Of a stretch of 64,000 nucleotides of DNA, positions 52,251-64,000 are shown one piece after another; within the stretch, counting starts at the first letter, position 1, and every line of letters begins with the position of its first letter. A program made the position numbers and the translations under genes. The notes below the pieces were generated by a model. It saw only the letters and a list, made by a program, of their open reading frames with translations. It was not told the DNA's origin and did no database searches. This DNA comes from Stictocephala bisonia (lineage: Eukaryota; Arthropoda; Insecta; Hemiptera; Membracidae), in NCBI GenBank assembly GCA_035578905.1, contig JAQJVL010000613.1, forward strand, positions 1 through 64,000. The letters run 5' to 3'.

Positions 52251-55200
52251 TCATACCGTATTTTCTTGATATAGTAAATTTTTCCATACAATGCCATAAC
52301 CACACATTACATTATTGATTTCACAACATTCACGACATTAGCGTCTAACAAAATTAAAACACGTCATTACTCAGAAAAGAAAGTTGAGGAAAATGAAAAT
52401 CGAACTAAAGTAGTCCTTGTAAAGTCTTTCCTCCAACACAGCCTGGCAACAAACTAACTCACCTCCTTGTTAAATATTTTAAAACTGTTTTGGTGGATGT
52501 ACTTTGAGATATTTGCTACAGAATTTATTGGATACGGGCTTTTAAATCAGTAGTTTTAGTTTTGTATTATCAGCTAGTAAGATGAGTATGAACTTGTTGT
52601 GGGTTTATACATAGAGTTATAAATAACATGCCTAATATTATATTATACTGGTCAAATGCTTGCAGCTATTCTCCTGTGGCTGCTGTAGTGAGAAGGAATT
52701 GATTTAATCAACTTATGAATTATTTCCATTGTGCGGATAATGAAAAAGCCGAGCAACTCAGTGAAGAAGAATACGAAAAGTTGCACATTAGCTTGAAATT
52801 GAATCGAAAGTAATTCGCAGCCCTTGCATCAAAAGAATACGATTTATAGTTGAAATGAAAATATAATAAAATATAAATGTCGAAGCCTCTTGAAGCAATG
52901 TGTAAAAAACAAATTACAAAATGAAAGAGTACGGTGAAATTATGGTGGTTTTGAATTTTCTTACAATGTTTTTTTCATGAACCTTACAAAAATAATTATT
53001 GTCTAAAAACTGAAACTACAAATTTTACTTGAACAATTAATTGGTTTTCTTATATTCATTTTTATGAAACGCTAAACGAACAAGAGGAATCCTATGTGTT
53101 AAAACAATCAATTATGTTAGACAGAATATCCTTTTGTCAGCTGGCCAAATCTGAGTGTGAATCGATAAACAATATAACCCTTGTATGCTGCTTTGTTAAG
53201 AAAGCAACAAACGTTATTTTCATTAATGCAACAATGTAACCAGTAGAAATGAGGAAAATCAGGCGCAAGATCGAATGGCATACGTTCAGAAACCTTTTGT
53301 TACACGAAGAGGAGGTTGGTGCCGGAGGAGATCAAACGTGTTGGTTGCATAGTTCCTTTGATAAAAGAGTTATTTTGATGCGGTGCCATAAAGCGTAAGG
53401 GAACTCCTTCGTGCTCGGCAGGTTGGACATTTTCTTACGAGTACTTTGTTTTATATTGACCTATTTGATATATAACTAATATTTTATTGGTTATATTAGA
53501 TTATTATGAATTATCATAGTTCACGTTGTCGATTTTATGATTTAAGTTAGTTCTAAAACAATGTTAGTTGAGTTTTAAATTGTTATAGAATGGACCTTGT
53601 ATTATACCTTCTAGAATATTGGAAGCTCTATGGATATATTTCCAAATTCTGACACTATTATGCAGTATGTCTGTTTTTTGTCAATCAATAAAGATGTCTG
53701 AGTACAACAGGTATATTTGGAATTATTAACAACCAAAATACTATACTGAGAATCTCGTGAGTTCAAAGGAAAACTGACAAGGGTATTCCCAAAAATTCCA
53801 TTCATTAGGGTACTTTAAGACATCGGAGTGTGTGTGTGGAAGCGCGCCAGACAAGTCAGTTCAGTCACTATTGCTTTCCGACACAATTGTGCGGCCTGTG
53901 GTTTTAGTTAGACGCTCTTTCTTTTGTTTAAACAAAAAGTCCTTTTTAATTTATCCCATACGCGTTCATAGAGAAAGTACTGTTATCGACCAAAAAATGT
54001 GTATTTACAAGTTGGTCTGAAAATCCACTTTAGGGTCCTCTGAACCCAATAAAATGGCTAAAAAAGTTTTTGTATGCGTGCGTGTGTGTGCACTTCGCTA
54101 GAGACCTAACGAATTGGATATATTTTTAGAAATTTTGTATGTAGGTATATTAAGCCAATATATCCATACCATTTTCACTTTTGAAATAATAAAAAAAATT
54201 ATAAGGCAAAAACATACAAAAATTGAATTTTCTCAAAAAACGGCTCTAACGATTAGAATTAAATTTTCAATAATGATGCAAATTATAATTTATTAACAAT
54301 ACTATTTTTGTATTGTATTTTATTAATTAGTTACTACACCACTAGGTTGGGGCTGGAAGCTGAGGGCTGGAACCTACAATTAATTATTCAAGTTGTTGAA
54401 GTTTGTTTAAACATACGACCAGCGAATGCAATTACTTGACCAATTTTTTTTATTTTCATAACCATCTTGAAACCGATTTAAAAAACTTGAATTATACGAA
54501 TTTAACATTTATTAATTAAAACACTAAAACTAAAATACACGTTAACACAGCGTACAGAAGCTACAGCAAAACTGTGTGTTTTGCACACGCTCCAAAAGAT
54601 TCCACTTTTACGCGGTTAGTCGCGTGCAAATCGGCTTTAGTCGCAATTCTTTCCTTTCTAAAAAAAATGAAACAGGGATTCGCACACGAAAGAATGTGTG
54701 TTCGAAAAACTTGTAACTTGGGCAGAAAATGCAATCATGCGTACTTGAATCGGCGCGCGCAATCCTGCACACATAAGCACTTGACTATTGACAGTCGAAA
54801 TTACCAAATAGGACAATAGTCTGACACACTGCAGGCTTAAAAGATGCTGCAGATCTTTTCCAAATGAACGTACTCACTTTCATTGAAAACAGCGCCATTT
54901 ATCTGTGACTAATGTCCACTGAAAAATGATTCACTGTATGTCGTTTCAAAGGAAATTATGAGAATGTTGCTTTAGTGCTTAGCACTAGAACAAAAATAGT
55001 TCACGCGTTTTTTTTATATTACTTAGTTTTTATATTCATATCCTAATTATTTAGGTAGTTACTAACTTAGTATACTGTAGTTGCTGACTCTGATATTGGT
55101 ATTCAGAAAAGGCAAAAAGAAAATATACTATTCTAGTGCTTATGTATGTGTACAAAAATATACTTTATTGGGTATTATGTAAGACATTTTTTCAGCGTTT

Positions 55201-55560
55201 CGGGTAATTCTGGGGACTCTAGAGATCTCTTACGGATAAACCAGCTGTACATTGGTAGTGAATTTTTAGTAGGACGTATGTTCAGACGAATGTGTCTGAA
55301 AAAAAACCCAGCATTGAGATTTATGAAACAAAATGAGTGAAAGTATAAACATAGGTTTATTTTTTTGTGGAATGTGGGTTGTCTTTGGCTAGGGCAAGGT
55401 TATCTTATCTTGAGTTGTCAGTGTTTTTACTTGTCAGTGTTTAGGTTATTGTCGGTAAACAAATAATTTTATTAGGACGATGAATGTTCATATTTAACCA
55501 TGCAAAGTCTTCAAATATAATAAATTTAATTTTACTACTGGTAAGGCTTTAAATAGATAA
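52251..55560. other. Upstream flank, no gene recognised
   Basis: Mostly AT-rich. A CpG-richer patch at 54560-54790 carries TGTGTTTTGCACACGC and CGGCGCGCGCAATC; its frame at 54574 is not recognisable as protein. Short GT-rich runs occur at 53828 and 54075. Confidence 0.35.
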
Positions 55561-55562
55561 AG

Positions 55563-56275
55563 GGTAATTATTCGAGGTAGCACATTTTGCAAGTTTTTTT
55601 CTTCTAAAAACACTCATATAATGGGATAACTTTGAAAGTACTAAACAGTTTTTGGGGAAAATAAAGTTTACCAAGAGGAAAAATTGAAAAAATATCTTCT
55701 TTTACTAATATAAACCATTGTGAGTACTCAAATTGTGCGGAATTTCGTCCTGTTCAAGAGTAAGTAAAGGGTTTTGAAATCGGACCTTTATTTAGAGTGT
55801 TAGAACTGGAAAAGTGCCTATTTGGATAAAGGTATGATTGTTATAGGTTAGGTTAGTTTTTTTTTTTTTTAGGTGTAGGTTTCTTTCTGTTCTCAACCTA
55901 TCATAGTATAATTTAACCAAAACCTACCAACTAAACGAAAACAGAATAGTAACCTAACCAAACCTAACAACCTTACTGAAACCAGCACATTTCCTCCTAA
56001 TAATTGTCCAATTGCAAAACCGTTGCTATATTTGTGATCAGGACGAAATCCCGCTTAACGTGAGTACCCACAACAATATATTTAAACCAACAATGATGGA
56101 TTTAGGAACAAAAAGATTGTTTATAGTTTTCTGGGCTTTTACCCCAAAACAGTTTTTTAGTACTTTAAAAGTTATTTGAGCCCATTATTTGAGGGTTAAA
56201 TAATTGGTTTCTGTCAAGGTTGATAAAAAAACCTTGAAAAATGCATAGGTAATGTGCTGCATCGAAAAATTACCG
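55563..56275. mobile_element. Foldback element, GGTAATTAT terminus (about 713 bp)
   Basis: Left end GGTAATTATTCGAGGTAGCA and right end (reversed) GGTAATTTTTCGATGCAGCA. The arms match imperfectly over about 260-300 bp, sharing GAAAGTACT/TAAAGTACT, GGATTTCGTCCTG-like text and GTTAGGTTTGGTTAGG. The centre at 55860-55910 is T-rich. No coding capacity. Confidence 0.6.
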
Positions 56276-56364
56276 GCCATCGTTAAAATAACTTCCTGTG
56301 CTTTGGTGGCCATGGCGATTTTCAGCTTGAAAGTATTGTTTTATTTAAACAATTGTATACTCTT

Positions 56365-56745
56365 AAGGGGGGTTTACACGGAACGTTTTATTGTAGCCTA
56401 CATCTAGTTCATAGAAACGGTACATCAAAACGCTCCTTTACTTCTGTGTTCACATGCCAACATCTTTTCGTACGTTTTAGTTGAGCTCAGTTCGGTCACC
56501 ATTTAGGTTATGTTTTCACTATACTTCTAGAATGGAAGAAGCGCTTATATTAATTCTCAACTATTTTGACTCTTGTTCGTTTCAACAACAACAAAAGGAG
56601 ATGCAAGTAAAATTGGTGCAACCAAATAAAACACGACAGGAAAGTTAGTATATTTAGTGATTTCTATATCTGGCGATATGACAAACAAGGACAAGAGTTC
56701 AAACTTCTTATTGTTGCAGTTATCAAAAAAAAATACAGTGTTCAT
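56365..56745 (+). mobile_element. Possible Harbinger-like left end
   Basis: TTAAGGGGGGTTTACACGGA resembles a PIF/Harbinger terminus next to a TTA target site. The downstream frame from 56532 starts MEEALILILNYFDS, a weak match to how such elements begin. No right end was found. Confidence 0.3.
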
Positions 56746-57017
56746 ATTATGTTATTGCAGATAGGATTTGTCGTTGCCAACTTTACGTACAACAAATCGT
56801 TGCGTGTAAATCCCCCTTTCCTTTTTATCACAAATGATGGTTACTATGCAGTTTTTTGCCACGAAACAAAAATTGAAAACTGCTATAAAGTATCAAGAAT
56901 TGGCTATATTCATAAGATAGCTTTTTATTCTGCGAAAATCACATATTTTACTGAAAAATTCGAGAAAACCAATGTTATTACTTATAATATGGGTTATTCC
57001 CGTTAATTTAAATGATA

Positions 57018-58292
57018 TTTGGTAATTATGCACTTTCTTGCCACCTCTGAAAATACGATTTCATGTTAATAAAGTGGTGAAAAATGAGTTTATATCTCTG
57101 AAGGAGTTTGATTTCATCCGCGGAAAACTCGTTTTTTACCGAAAAATCGAAAAATTAGATTTTTATCTAATAATGAAAAACCAACTTTTTTTAAAATCGT
57201 TATTTTTCGACAATTTTTTTTTTCATTTCTCGTGTTTTTTTTATGCTGAACACAAATATATAACTGGTTTTGTAGTAAAATTATTTTTTCAGCTCGAAAA
57301 ATGCATTTTTGTTGACATAACCAAACATAACCTAACTTATCCTAATTGTCTTATTTTCTGAACAAAAATTCGTAATTTGCGTTAAATTCGGGCGTTTGGC
57401 CTCCGTGACGGCCTGCCGGCCGTCACTCCGGCGGGAATATATGAGAATTCGGTTTTTGTGATTAATAGTTGTTGTATATAATGATCGCGTAATGGCCGCT
57501 AATCGCGATCCGCCGCGACAGTAGTTTTTCCGTTATTTCTCGAGAAATATTTGTAATAGACAAAAATAGTTTTCAAATTTTTATTCAGCGCAAAAAACAC
57601 ATCAAAATAAAAAAAAGATGATCAAAATACTATTTAAATTAACGGAAATATGACAAAAATACTAAAAGTTGTGACATTGGTTTTTTCGAATTTTTAGGTA
57701 AAATACGTTATTTCCGCGGAATAAAAAGCATATCTCGTGAAAATACAGCCAATTCTAGACCCATTTCAAGCAAAATGTTCCAAATTTGTTTGGTGGCAAG
57801 AAAGTGCATAATTACCCAATTATTTCTCGAACTATGACGCAAAAACTACTTTCGCCGCGAATTGCGATTAGCGGCTATTACATGTTCATCATATACAATA
57901 ACTGTTAACCACAAAAACCCAATTAATCTGTATTTCTGCTGGAGAAACGACCATATTTGGTCATGGAGGCCAGGCACCAAGTTAGGTTATGTTTGGTCAG
58001 GTCAGTAAAAAGTGCCTTTGTAGGGCAGAAAAAATAATTTTTCTGTAAAACCAAGTACCTATTCGTGTTCAAATAAGAAAAACATGTAAAATGATAAATA
58101 ATGTTGAAAAATAAAGATTTTTAAAAGTTAGTCTTTTTACTGTCAGATAAAAAACTAATTTTAATTTGTTGGTAAAAATCTAGTTTTCTGCAGTTGAAAT
58201 AAACCTCCTCAAGAGATTAAATCTCATGTTTTACTAATTTTTCAATAAGAAATAGTATTTTAAGAAGTGGCTAGAAAGTGCATAATTACCAT
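57018..58292. mobile_element. Compound foldback element, GGTAATTATGCAC terminus
   Basis: GGTAATTATGCACTTTCTTG starts at 57020; its inverse CAAGAAAGTGCATAATTACC ends at 57820, and a third near-copy (CTAGAAAGTGCATAATTACC) ends at 58286. Arm 57018-57545 matches the reverse complement of 57830-58290 throughout, for example ACCAAACATAACCTAACTT and CGCTAATCGC. No protein is recognisable; frames at 57038 and 56749 are chance. Confidence 0.65.
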
Positions 58293-58684
58293 TTAGTTTA
58301 ATAGTTCTAAGCTTGATCATTGGTATAAGGAGAGCACGAAGGTTGTATTGTTTCCATGGTAATTTGGTATAATTTGTGTATAGTTTTCTCCAAAACTACC
58401 AGAGATATTTAGGCAAAAGTTTTACCATGAGCTCTTTATACATTTTTTTTATTCATGAATCATTTTTATTTTTTCTTACATTTATAAAATTACTATTTAT
58501 TTTATAAATTTAAAACCCAAAGGAATATTGACATTCCCCCATGTTAAAGTGTGCAATAATGTGTTGAATATTAGTGGTAAAATTTTGTTCAATTATATGC
58601 AGTAGTTCTTGAGAAAACCTTGCACCAAGTTATAAAAACACAGTTTTCGTTTTCGGGAAAACGAGAATGAAAGATTAAGGGGCC

Positions 58685-58915
58685 AAAACTTTATTTACAG
58701 TACTTAACCATTTTAAAACAAGCCAGCTCCATAGCTTGGATCATCAGGGTCTTCTTCATTGTCTTCCAGCCTTCTCTTGACCTGCCTTTTTTCTATTTTG
58801 CTTGGTTTTTCATTTTGGACAAGTACCGTTTGGATGCTTTTATGCGAATTTCATCCATTTTTGTCTTGCTGAAGATTGTGTCTTTCCCAATGTCTGTGCA
58901 AAATTAACTTATAGA
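58685..58915 (-). pseudogene. Unidentified coding-like remnant ending in acidic tail
   Basis: On the minus strand after an acceptor-like TTTTGCACAG, a frame reads DIGKDTIFSKTKMDEIRIKA and SKRYLSKMKNQAK, stops, and a shifted frame continues KRQVKRRLEDNEEDPDDPSY with GAGLF and a stop. AATAAA follows at about 58693. It looks like the 3' end of a gene or of a transposon ORF, but I cannot name the family. Confidence 0.3.
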
Positions 58916-59088
58916 ACCACACACTTTGTTACTTTTCTATTGTTTTAGGATGACAACATTTCAAAATTTAAAGATTTTAGTCCAACAAACTCAGATCTAG
59001 GAATCCTTGACCAAATAACAGCATTGCCACTGTTTTGGGTTTTCAGGTCATTTGGGTTTTTCCCGTTTAGACATTTTTTAGTAGTTCT

Positions 59089-59640
59089 TTGTCTGAAAGA
59101 CTTCTAAACACAGGCTTGATAAATTCCATAAAGCTCGGTCTTCTTGCCATGATAAAAACACAAGGCAACAAAGAGGCTGATCTCCTAGCTAAGAATGGAG
59201 TGATGACTCCATTGGTAGGGCCTGAAACAGTATTTGGCATTGGACTTACCTCTGCCAAGACTGCCAGATAGCAGGGATGTCACGGCCAAGTCTTTGTAAA
59301 ATCTCTGGTGAGGGAATCCAACCCTAAGCTGACCAAATCACTCACTGCCATGAACTGAAACGATATTACTAGATATAGCCACTTGAGGAAACATCTTTCA
59401 AAGAGTGTTATCCACAGAGAAGACACCAGTTACTTGCTTTGTAGTGATGCCCTTAAGTAAGGGTAAGATCACTTGTTAACTGATTGTGAAGCTCTGGAGC
59501 TTAGGAGAAGGAGAATTTTGAGGGTTGATCTTTTAGGAAAAATAATGGTAGCTAGTCTGGGGAGAAACATTTTAGAGCTGGTTAATAGGGGAGCACAATA
59601 AACCTATTAACCAGGTTGAATGAATGAAAAAGCCTTTATT
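59089..59640 (+). pseudogene. Non-LTR retrotransposon RNase H and C-terminal remnant
   Basis: The frame from 59150 reads QGNKEADLLAKNGVMTPLVG and PETVFGIG, matching the GNEEAD-LA-G end of the RNase H domain in I/R1-like LINEs. Further on, in broken frames, LTDCEALELRRRRILRVDL and SLGRNILELVNRG resemble the C-terminal ECP/R-rich region. The fragment ends near TGAATGAATGAAAAAGCC at about 59630. RT and endonuclease are absent. Confidence 0.6.
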
Positions 59641-59804
59641 TTAGTGGCAAAGTTAGGACTAGAGTCCTCTCTTTCTCTTAATCATGTTGAAGTGATTCAT
59701 TCCACTAAGGTTGAAGTGCAATCTAGAATGGCCTCATAGCTCTCCTTTCCCCTCAACAAACTAAAACACTGACTGGTCAGTAAGTTGACAATAGTGATGT
59801 TATG

Positions 59805-60201
59805 GGGTCTTTTCTAATATGTCCTCGCATTTTCAATCTATTTTCTATAGCCTCCAAGTGCTAATTTTCATTCAGTATTACAGAACGTGACTCTAATTGG
59901 TATTAATACAGACAGTAAAGTAAGTTTGTGATAAGTTTTATAAGTTATCTATCTATTTCAGGTTATAAGCATGTACACTCTTAATTCAAGAGCTCTACTT
60001 GTCGGAACATAACAGTCTTGTGATGGTTATCATGTCTTATCGCTTTCTGCAAGATTGAGATTGGTTTGAGAAAGGGAACATGTTTGGGTAGCATACGTGA
60101 TCAGCTTGAGTTAGGTTAAGGTTAGGTTAAGATGCATTATTTCTCGAACGTGCTATCTATAGAAAATAATTGAAAATGTGGCGACATATTAGAAAAGACC
60201 C
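59805..60201. mobile_element. MITE with exact 8-bp target duplication
   Basis: Ends GGGTCTTTTCTAATATGTC and (reversed) GGGTCTTTTCTAATATGTC are identical for 19 bp and extend as imperfect inverted repeats over about 50 bp. ATGTTATG flanks both sides exactly (59797-59804, 60202-60209). 397 bp; the 8-bp duplication suggests hAT or a P-like superfamily. Interior contains TTAGGTTAAGGTTAGG. Confidence 0.9.
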
Positions 60202-60209
60202 ATGTTATG

Positions 60210-61575
60210 TTTGGTAGCTTCATACTTGATGGAGGGTGGAAAATATTGTGCCAAATGAGTAGGCCTCATAAATATTGAATTGTTTTACTTTGTAGATATT
60301 GTCCTAATGTGAAGGATAAAGTTTTGTTTTTCAAAACTTTTAATTTAATTTATCCTAAGCATTTTAAAAAAATACTACATGTAGAGTGATATTATCCCAC
60401 TAATACTTGTATGGTGGTTCATACATACATATATACATATTACATACATATATGGAGGTATTGATAAATAAATAAAAATGTTCGTGATTTCCAAGAAAAA
60501 TAATTTCTCTTATTGACAAATTTCCTTTTATTTTTTACAGGATGAAATATTGTCCAGTAATAACTCTTGTAACACTAGATTTCTCTGTCATCTAGTGTCA
60601 AAAGGGTTATTCTCTGCAACACAACAGCAAATTAATGTCAGATAATTGTTGAATTTCAAACGACTACCGTATTTGACTCATTTGTTCATTAGAGGTAAAG
60701 TTTTGCAGTATTGTGTTCTACTGATAAAAAGACCTTCAACTTGATATCCATACTAACTCTGCTTTCACTAAAAATTTCTTTGGACTGCATGTAGGGCGTC
60801 CTCACGTTGATAAAAGTGATATAAATTGTACAGTTTTAGATCATGTTTATATGTAATGAGTTTTATTGCTTTATCTGATACGGATGAGAAACTGTTAACC
60901 TGTATCAGGGCTTATTTTCCACTATGTATATTGGACGTGAACTTTGCACAATATATAAAACATTGAAACTTAATTGTTATACAAATTTAAAGTTTAGAAA
61001 ACAAGTTAAAAATAGTTGGGAAGTAAACATATCAAAAATGAAGACTTAAATTATTATTTAGGGTTAAAATAATACTTGCAAATCACGTTTTGAAAGAGTT
61101 TCTCATCTTTGGGTTCATTCAAGCACAGGAGAATTTCATCAGACTATGGCTGACGGCGACAACACAGTTTGGCTGCTGGCGATGGCAGGACGCTTGCAAA
61201 AGAGATTTACTTATCATATTTCTCTAGCAGTGTCCTTCATATGATAAAAATTTTATAGTCCGATTGCATGCTTTTCATGATGTAAATATATAAAACAATT
61301 TTAGCACACCATACAACATTTTGGTTGATTAACTTTACGTTTTAAAAGTGGTCTGTACTTTTAATAGATGGATTTAAAAAAAATTTACTTCTGGTAATAT
61401 ACTAAATAGGCCTAGCCCCAAATTTCGGATAAACCAATCTAAATAAACACATACCTTGCATACTTAGTAACAATAGCTCATTTGTTTAGGTAAGTAGGAA
61501 GTTCATAAAATTAACAAATATAGATCATACATAAAGAAAATAACAATCAACTAACATTATGTTCTGATAGAAGCA
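60210..61575. other. Flank without recognised genes
   Basis: AT-rich; short (ATACAT)n-like tract at 60421-60455. Nothing coding. Confidence 0.35.
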
Positions 61576-61578
61576 CAT

Positions 61579-61806
61579 TTAACCTGATGTAAATGTAACC
61601 TTTGATTTCAAAACTTTCTTCCTATTCCCAGTAGGCCATCCACCAGGAACTGCACCAGTCCACTTGATATGTTTTATTAGTAGGTTTTTGTGACCTTTAA
61701 ACATTATAAAGCTTCTCGGTTCAGTATCTAAGGCGATTGAACGATGATTTAACTTCTTCATTCTTCCACCAACCTTGCAGCGGGAGACTATGTGTACTGC
61801 AACCAT
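61579..61806 (-). CDS. Coding-like frame, unidentified (possible terminal exon)
   Basis: The frame, from an ATG at 61806 or from an acceptor-like TACACATAG near 61792, reads CKVGGRMKKLNHRSIALDTE, FIMFKGHKNLLIKHIKW and TGAVPGGWPTGN, and stops at 61579. It is Lys-rich and looks protein-like, but no family is recognised and no connected exon was found upstream. It may equally be a repeat fragment. Confidence 0.25.
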   Translation of the reverse strand: MVAVHIVSRCKVGGRMKKLNHRSIALDTEPRSFIMFKGHKNLLIKHIKWTGAVPGGWPTGNRKKVLKSKVTFTSG

Positions 61807-64000
61807 CCAGGTGAATTAGTCATCAAGGCTTGGACAGAAACTCCAGCTATTTAGTCATAGGCAACAATTTGTATATAGAAACACATATTTCTCTAAAAGG
61901 TTGTGTACTGAATGGTTCAATCACTCTTTAATATATTTACTTCCAAACTATTCCACAATGTTGTACCGTTTGCACATTACGATCGTCTCTCTCAGATAGC
62001 TCAGTCTTCCCCTCTGTATTTCATTACTTCTGTGTCTTTGTAACAGCGTTTTTGTTTTCTGTATTCCTTGTCGTCCACGGCTGACTAGCCATTTTACCTG
62101 TTTATGTTGTTTATGTTTACGTAGTTTACGTTTGGCCCTGGCTCTGGGGTCAGAATGTGATGGACGGGCACCTGCATGGCTTCTGACTGCAGTTTCCTGG
62201 AGGCATAGCATGGTACCTACAGGCTGGGCCAAGCCTTCTGCTCTGCGATCCAGACGGGTAGCCACCTTTTCCCCCTTTCCACACTGTCCATCACCTCCTC
62301 CAGGACGAAGACATCGTCATGTAGGTAACCCACACCCAGTTTTTTATCCAGTCCTTCTGTCTTCCACTATGAACCTAGTACAGCCAGTCATGACCAAGAT
62401 GTCTCAGTTTGGTAGGCATACCACTCCCAATTGTTCAGTACCAGGTACTTGCAACTCAAGATGAAATTGAGATAATCTGGGTTGTTGAATGAATGCATAG
62501 AAATGTACAGTGTGAAACGGAGCATCACATTGATCTTATTTCTGATATTTATAGAAGTCTCGATATTTATTTCTGAAGTCTCGACGGTATCTTGATGCAA
62601 TTTTCAAAGATCTCAGAGATCTCGATTGTCTATCGAACTGCATTTGATGAATTTCTTCTGTAAGAGCCACTTCTTGGCAATTAGCCAACTACGAATTCAA
62701 TTACTTTATGTGTAGTTAGACGCTCCTTAATTTGATAGCACACTTATGGGTTGATAAAGAATCTCCTCTTCCAGATGGAGAGTACAGATCCTTGAATACA
62801 GCACCTTAAACACATGAGAAGTGTTTCTCTTACTTCTAAGACCTGGGCAGTGTGAGGTTGTAGCAGCAGATGAACAATCCCTGGCCATTGGAAAACCTAT
62901 TTAACTTATTTGTTTGAACGGGACCCCCATCATCTCATCTTAGATTTTTCCACGCATCTAGATCGCCGTTGTTCCACAATTACAAAGACGACGTAAATTA
63001 TAGGGAAGTAAAAATAGGGAGCCACAACCTCTGGTTATGTGGTTCTTGTCAATGGCCACCAAATCAAGCTGTACTGCAAATTTTAAAGGGTAATGGAATC
63101 GGCATAGCGATAAAGAAATAACTCATTTAACACAACCTGAATTGAGGAAAGTGAAAGGCGACTATATCTATTTGTTCCTTGAAGTTCAATGACACCTGTA
63201 TACAGTGGAAAAGATGAGGCCCCTCAGTGTGTTTCTGTGTCGTTAGTACATTGAGTATGATTCCAGCTGTGTGTGCCAGTTGATTCGACATACTGAACTA
63301 CAAAACTACCAAGCCTCTCCTACATGTCCAAAGAAAGCAAGCCACCAGCTGTGTAGTGATGTCCATTTGGCTTGGGATGTCTGACAAGGAACTTCAGATA
63401 CTGCATCAGCATCAACTTCGTAGCATGAATCTGTCTATGGGCAGGTCAGTGAAGAAAACCAAGAATGCAGGAAAGAAAAGCAGAACCAACTGAATAAGGA
63501 ATAATCATGTGCAAACATCCATTGGAAAATTATGTTCATAATATGAAGTGGCTTTAGATCCTGTTGCTAAGATACTGTTTATAATTTCAGACGGGAAGTG
63601 TCAGCGGCTTTCACTTACGGGCCACTGAGCAAAGGCACAGTCTCATAATGGAGCAAGAGATAAAGAATCATATGCAACATCAACAAATATTCACCTTTGA
63701 AATAACAACTGCGTACTCTCCAACAACCAGGGGATCTCAGGCTAATTTTCTGAACTATTTATAAAATCTATAAATAATAAATAAACAGCATATATTTATT
63801 TATATTAGGTAACCTTATTATGATCCAATAAACATATGTAATGTTGAATATTGTTTTTCAAGCTATTCACTTTCTATTATATTTTGTTGCTGTTTCTATT
63901 TGGGTGTATTGTCACGTTTTTCATGTTGTGTTACTTTTCCAAGTATATTAGTTTTTGCTTTTTGGATAGGAAATTTAACGTCACCAACAAAGTTTTGCTA
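61807..64000. other. Right end of window, no gene recognised
   Basis: Overlapping frames at 61948-62265 (minus) and 62132-62464 (plus) occupy a GC-richer patch without recognisable domains. The rest lacks long frames and looks like decayed repeats. Confidence 0.3.

Noticed and set aside
53832..54020. 62-codon frame before a GT-rich run
   Set aside because: No domain, conserved context or splice evidence.
54574..54819. Cys/Lys-rich 81-codon frame, considered as a small secreted peptide
   Set aside because: No signal peptide, irregular Cys spacing and no supporting context; probably chance in a CpG-richer patch.
55840..55990. Interstitial telomere (TTAGG)n
   Set aside because: GGTTAGGTTAG and AACCTAACC words occur only in ones and twos as part of foldback arms, not as an array.
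56749..57361. Two plus-strand frames (85 and 107 codons)
   Set aside because: They cross the left end of the foldback element and have Phe/Lys/Asn-rich composition expected of AT-rich noncoding DNA.
62132..62464. 110-codon plus frame and the overlapping 105-codon minus frame
   Set aside because: They overlap on opposite strands, and neither has a recognisable domain or splice signals; not enough to call a gene.

Overview
The window looks like nuclear DNA of an insect, AT-rich and full of transposons. Reasons: spliced genes with GT/AG introns of 1-14 kb, tRNA-derived SINEs, several non-LTR retrotransposons, a Penelope-like element, Tigger/pogo, piggyBac and hAT relatives, and interspersed TTAGG-like motifs. 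A hemipteran would fit, but the order cannot be fixed from the sequence alone.

One host gene dominates. CARS2, the mitochondrial cysteinyl-tRNA synthetase, lies on the minus strand. I reconstructed ten coding exons from 51687 (start) down to 1685 (stop). All nine introns have GT/AG boundaries. The joined exons total 1680 nt with an open frame (559 codons plus stop), carrying HIGH, KMSKS and the zinc ligands of class I CysRS. The gene spans about 50 kb only because its introns are packed with mobile DNA.

Layout (window coordinates): 1-1218, 3' part of a Tigger element. 1516-1750, CARS2 3' UTR and last exon. 3.5-4.3 kb, pseudogene of an arthropod repeat-encoded protein, then a SINE. 6052-10249, complete Tigger element (TA flanks) split by a 2-kb LTR-like insertion. 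10.4-12.4 kb, an odd composite with a 13-copy tandem array and an orphan reverse-transcriptase C-terminus. 13.1-13.3 kb, 36-bp tandem repeat abutting a splice acceptor. 16.7-19.3 kb, Tigger derivatives and an inverted pair of hammerhead-like motifs. 21.3-23.3 kb, hAT MITE and piggyBac derivative. 24.0-26.2 kb, LINE 3' end carrying a piggyBac derivative. 27.4-29.4 kb, SINEs and a second LTR-like copy. 30.1-31.2 kb, LINE fragment. 33.0-37.1 kb, nearly full-length CR1-like LINE. 38.1-39.4 kb, Penelope-like element with GIY-YIG. 42.5-47.5 kb, TTAA element, decayed LINE and an IS630/Tc1/mariner-type transposon with long inverted repeats. 48.3-49.2 kb, Gypsy integrase. Upstream of CARS2 (51.7-64 kb) no convincing host gene is visible; this part holds two foldback elements sharing a GGTAATTAT terminus, a LINE with RNase H remnant and a MITE with an exact 8-bp target duplication.

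No autonomous, intact transposon was found: every transposase, integrase or RT frame seen is truncated, frameshifted or lacks a catalytic residue. CARS2 appears to be the only functional gene.
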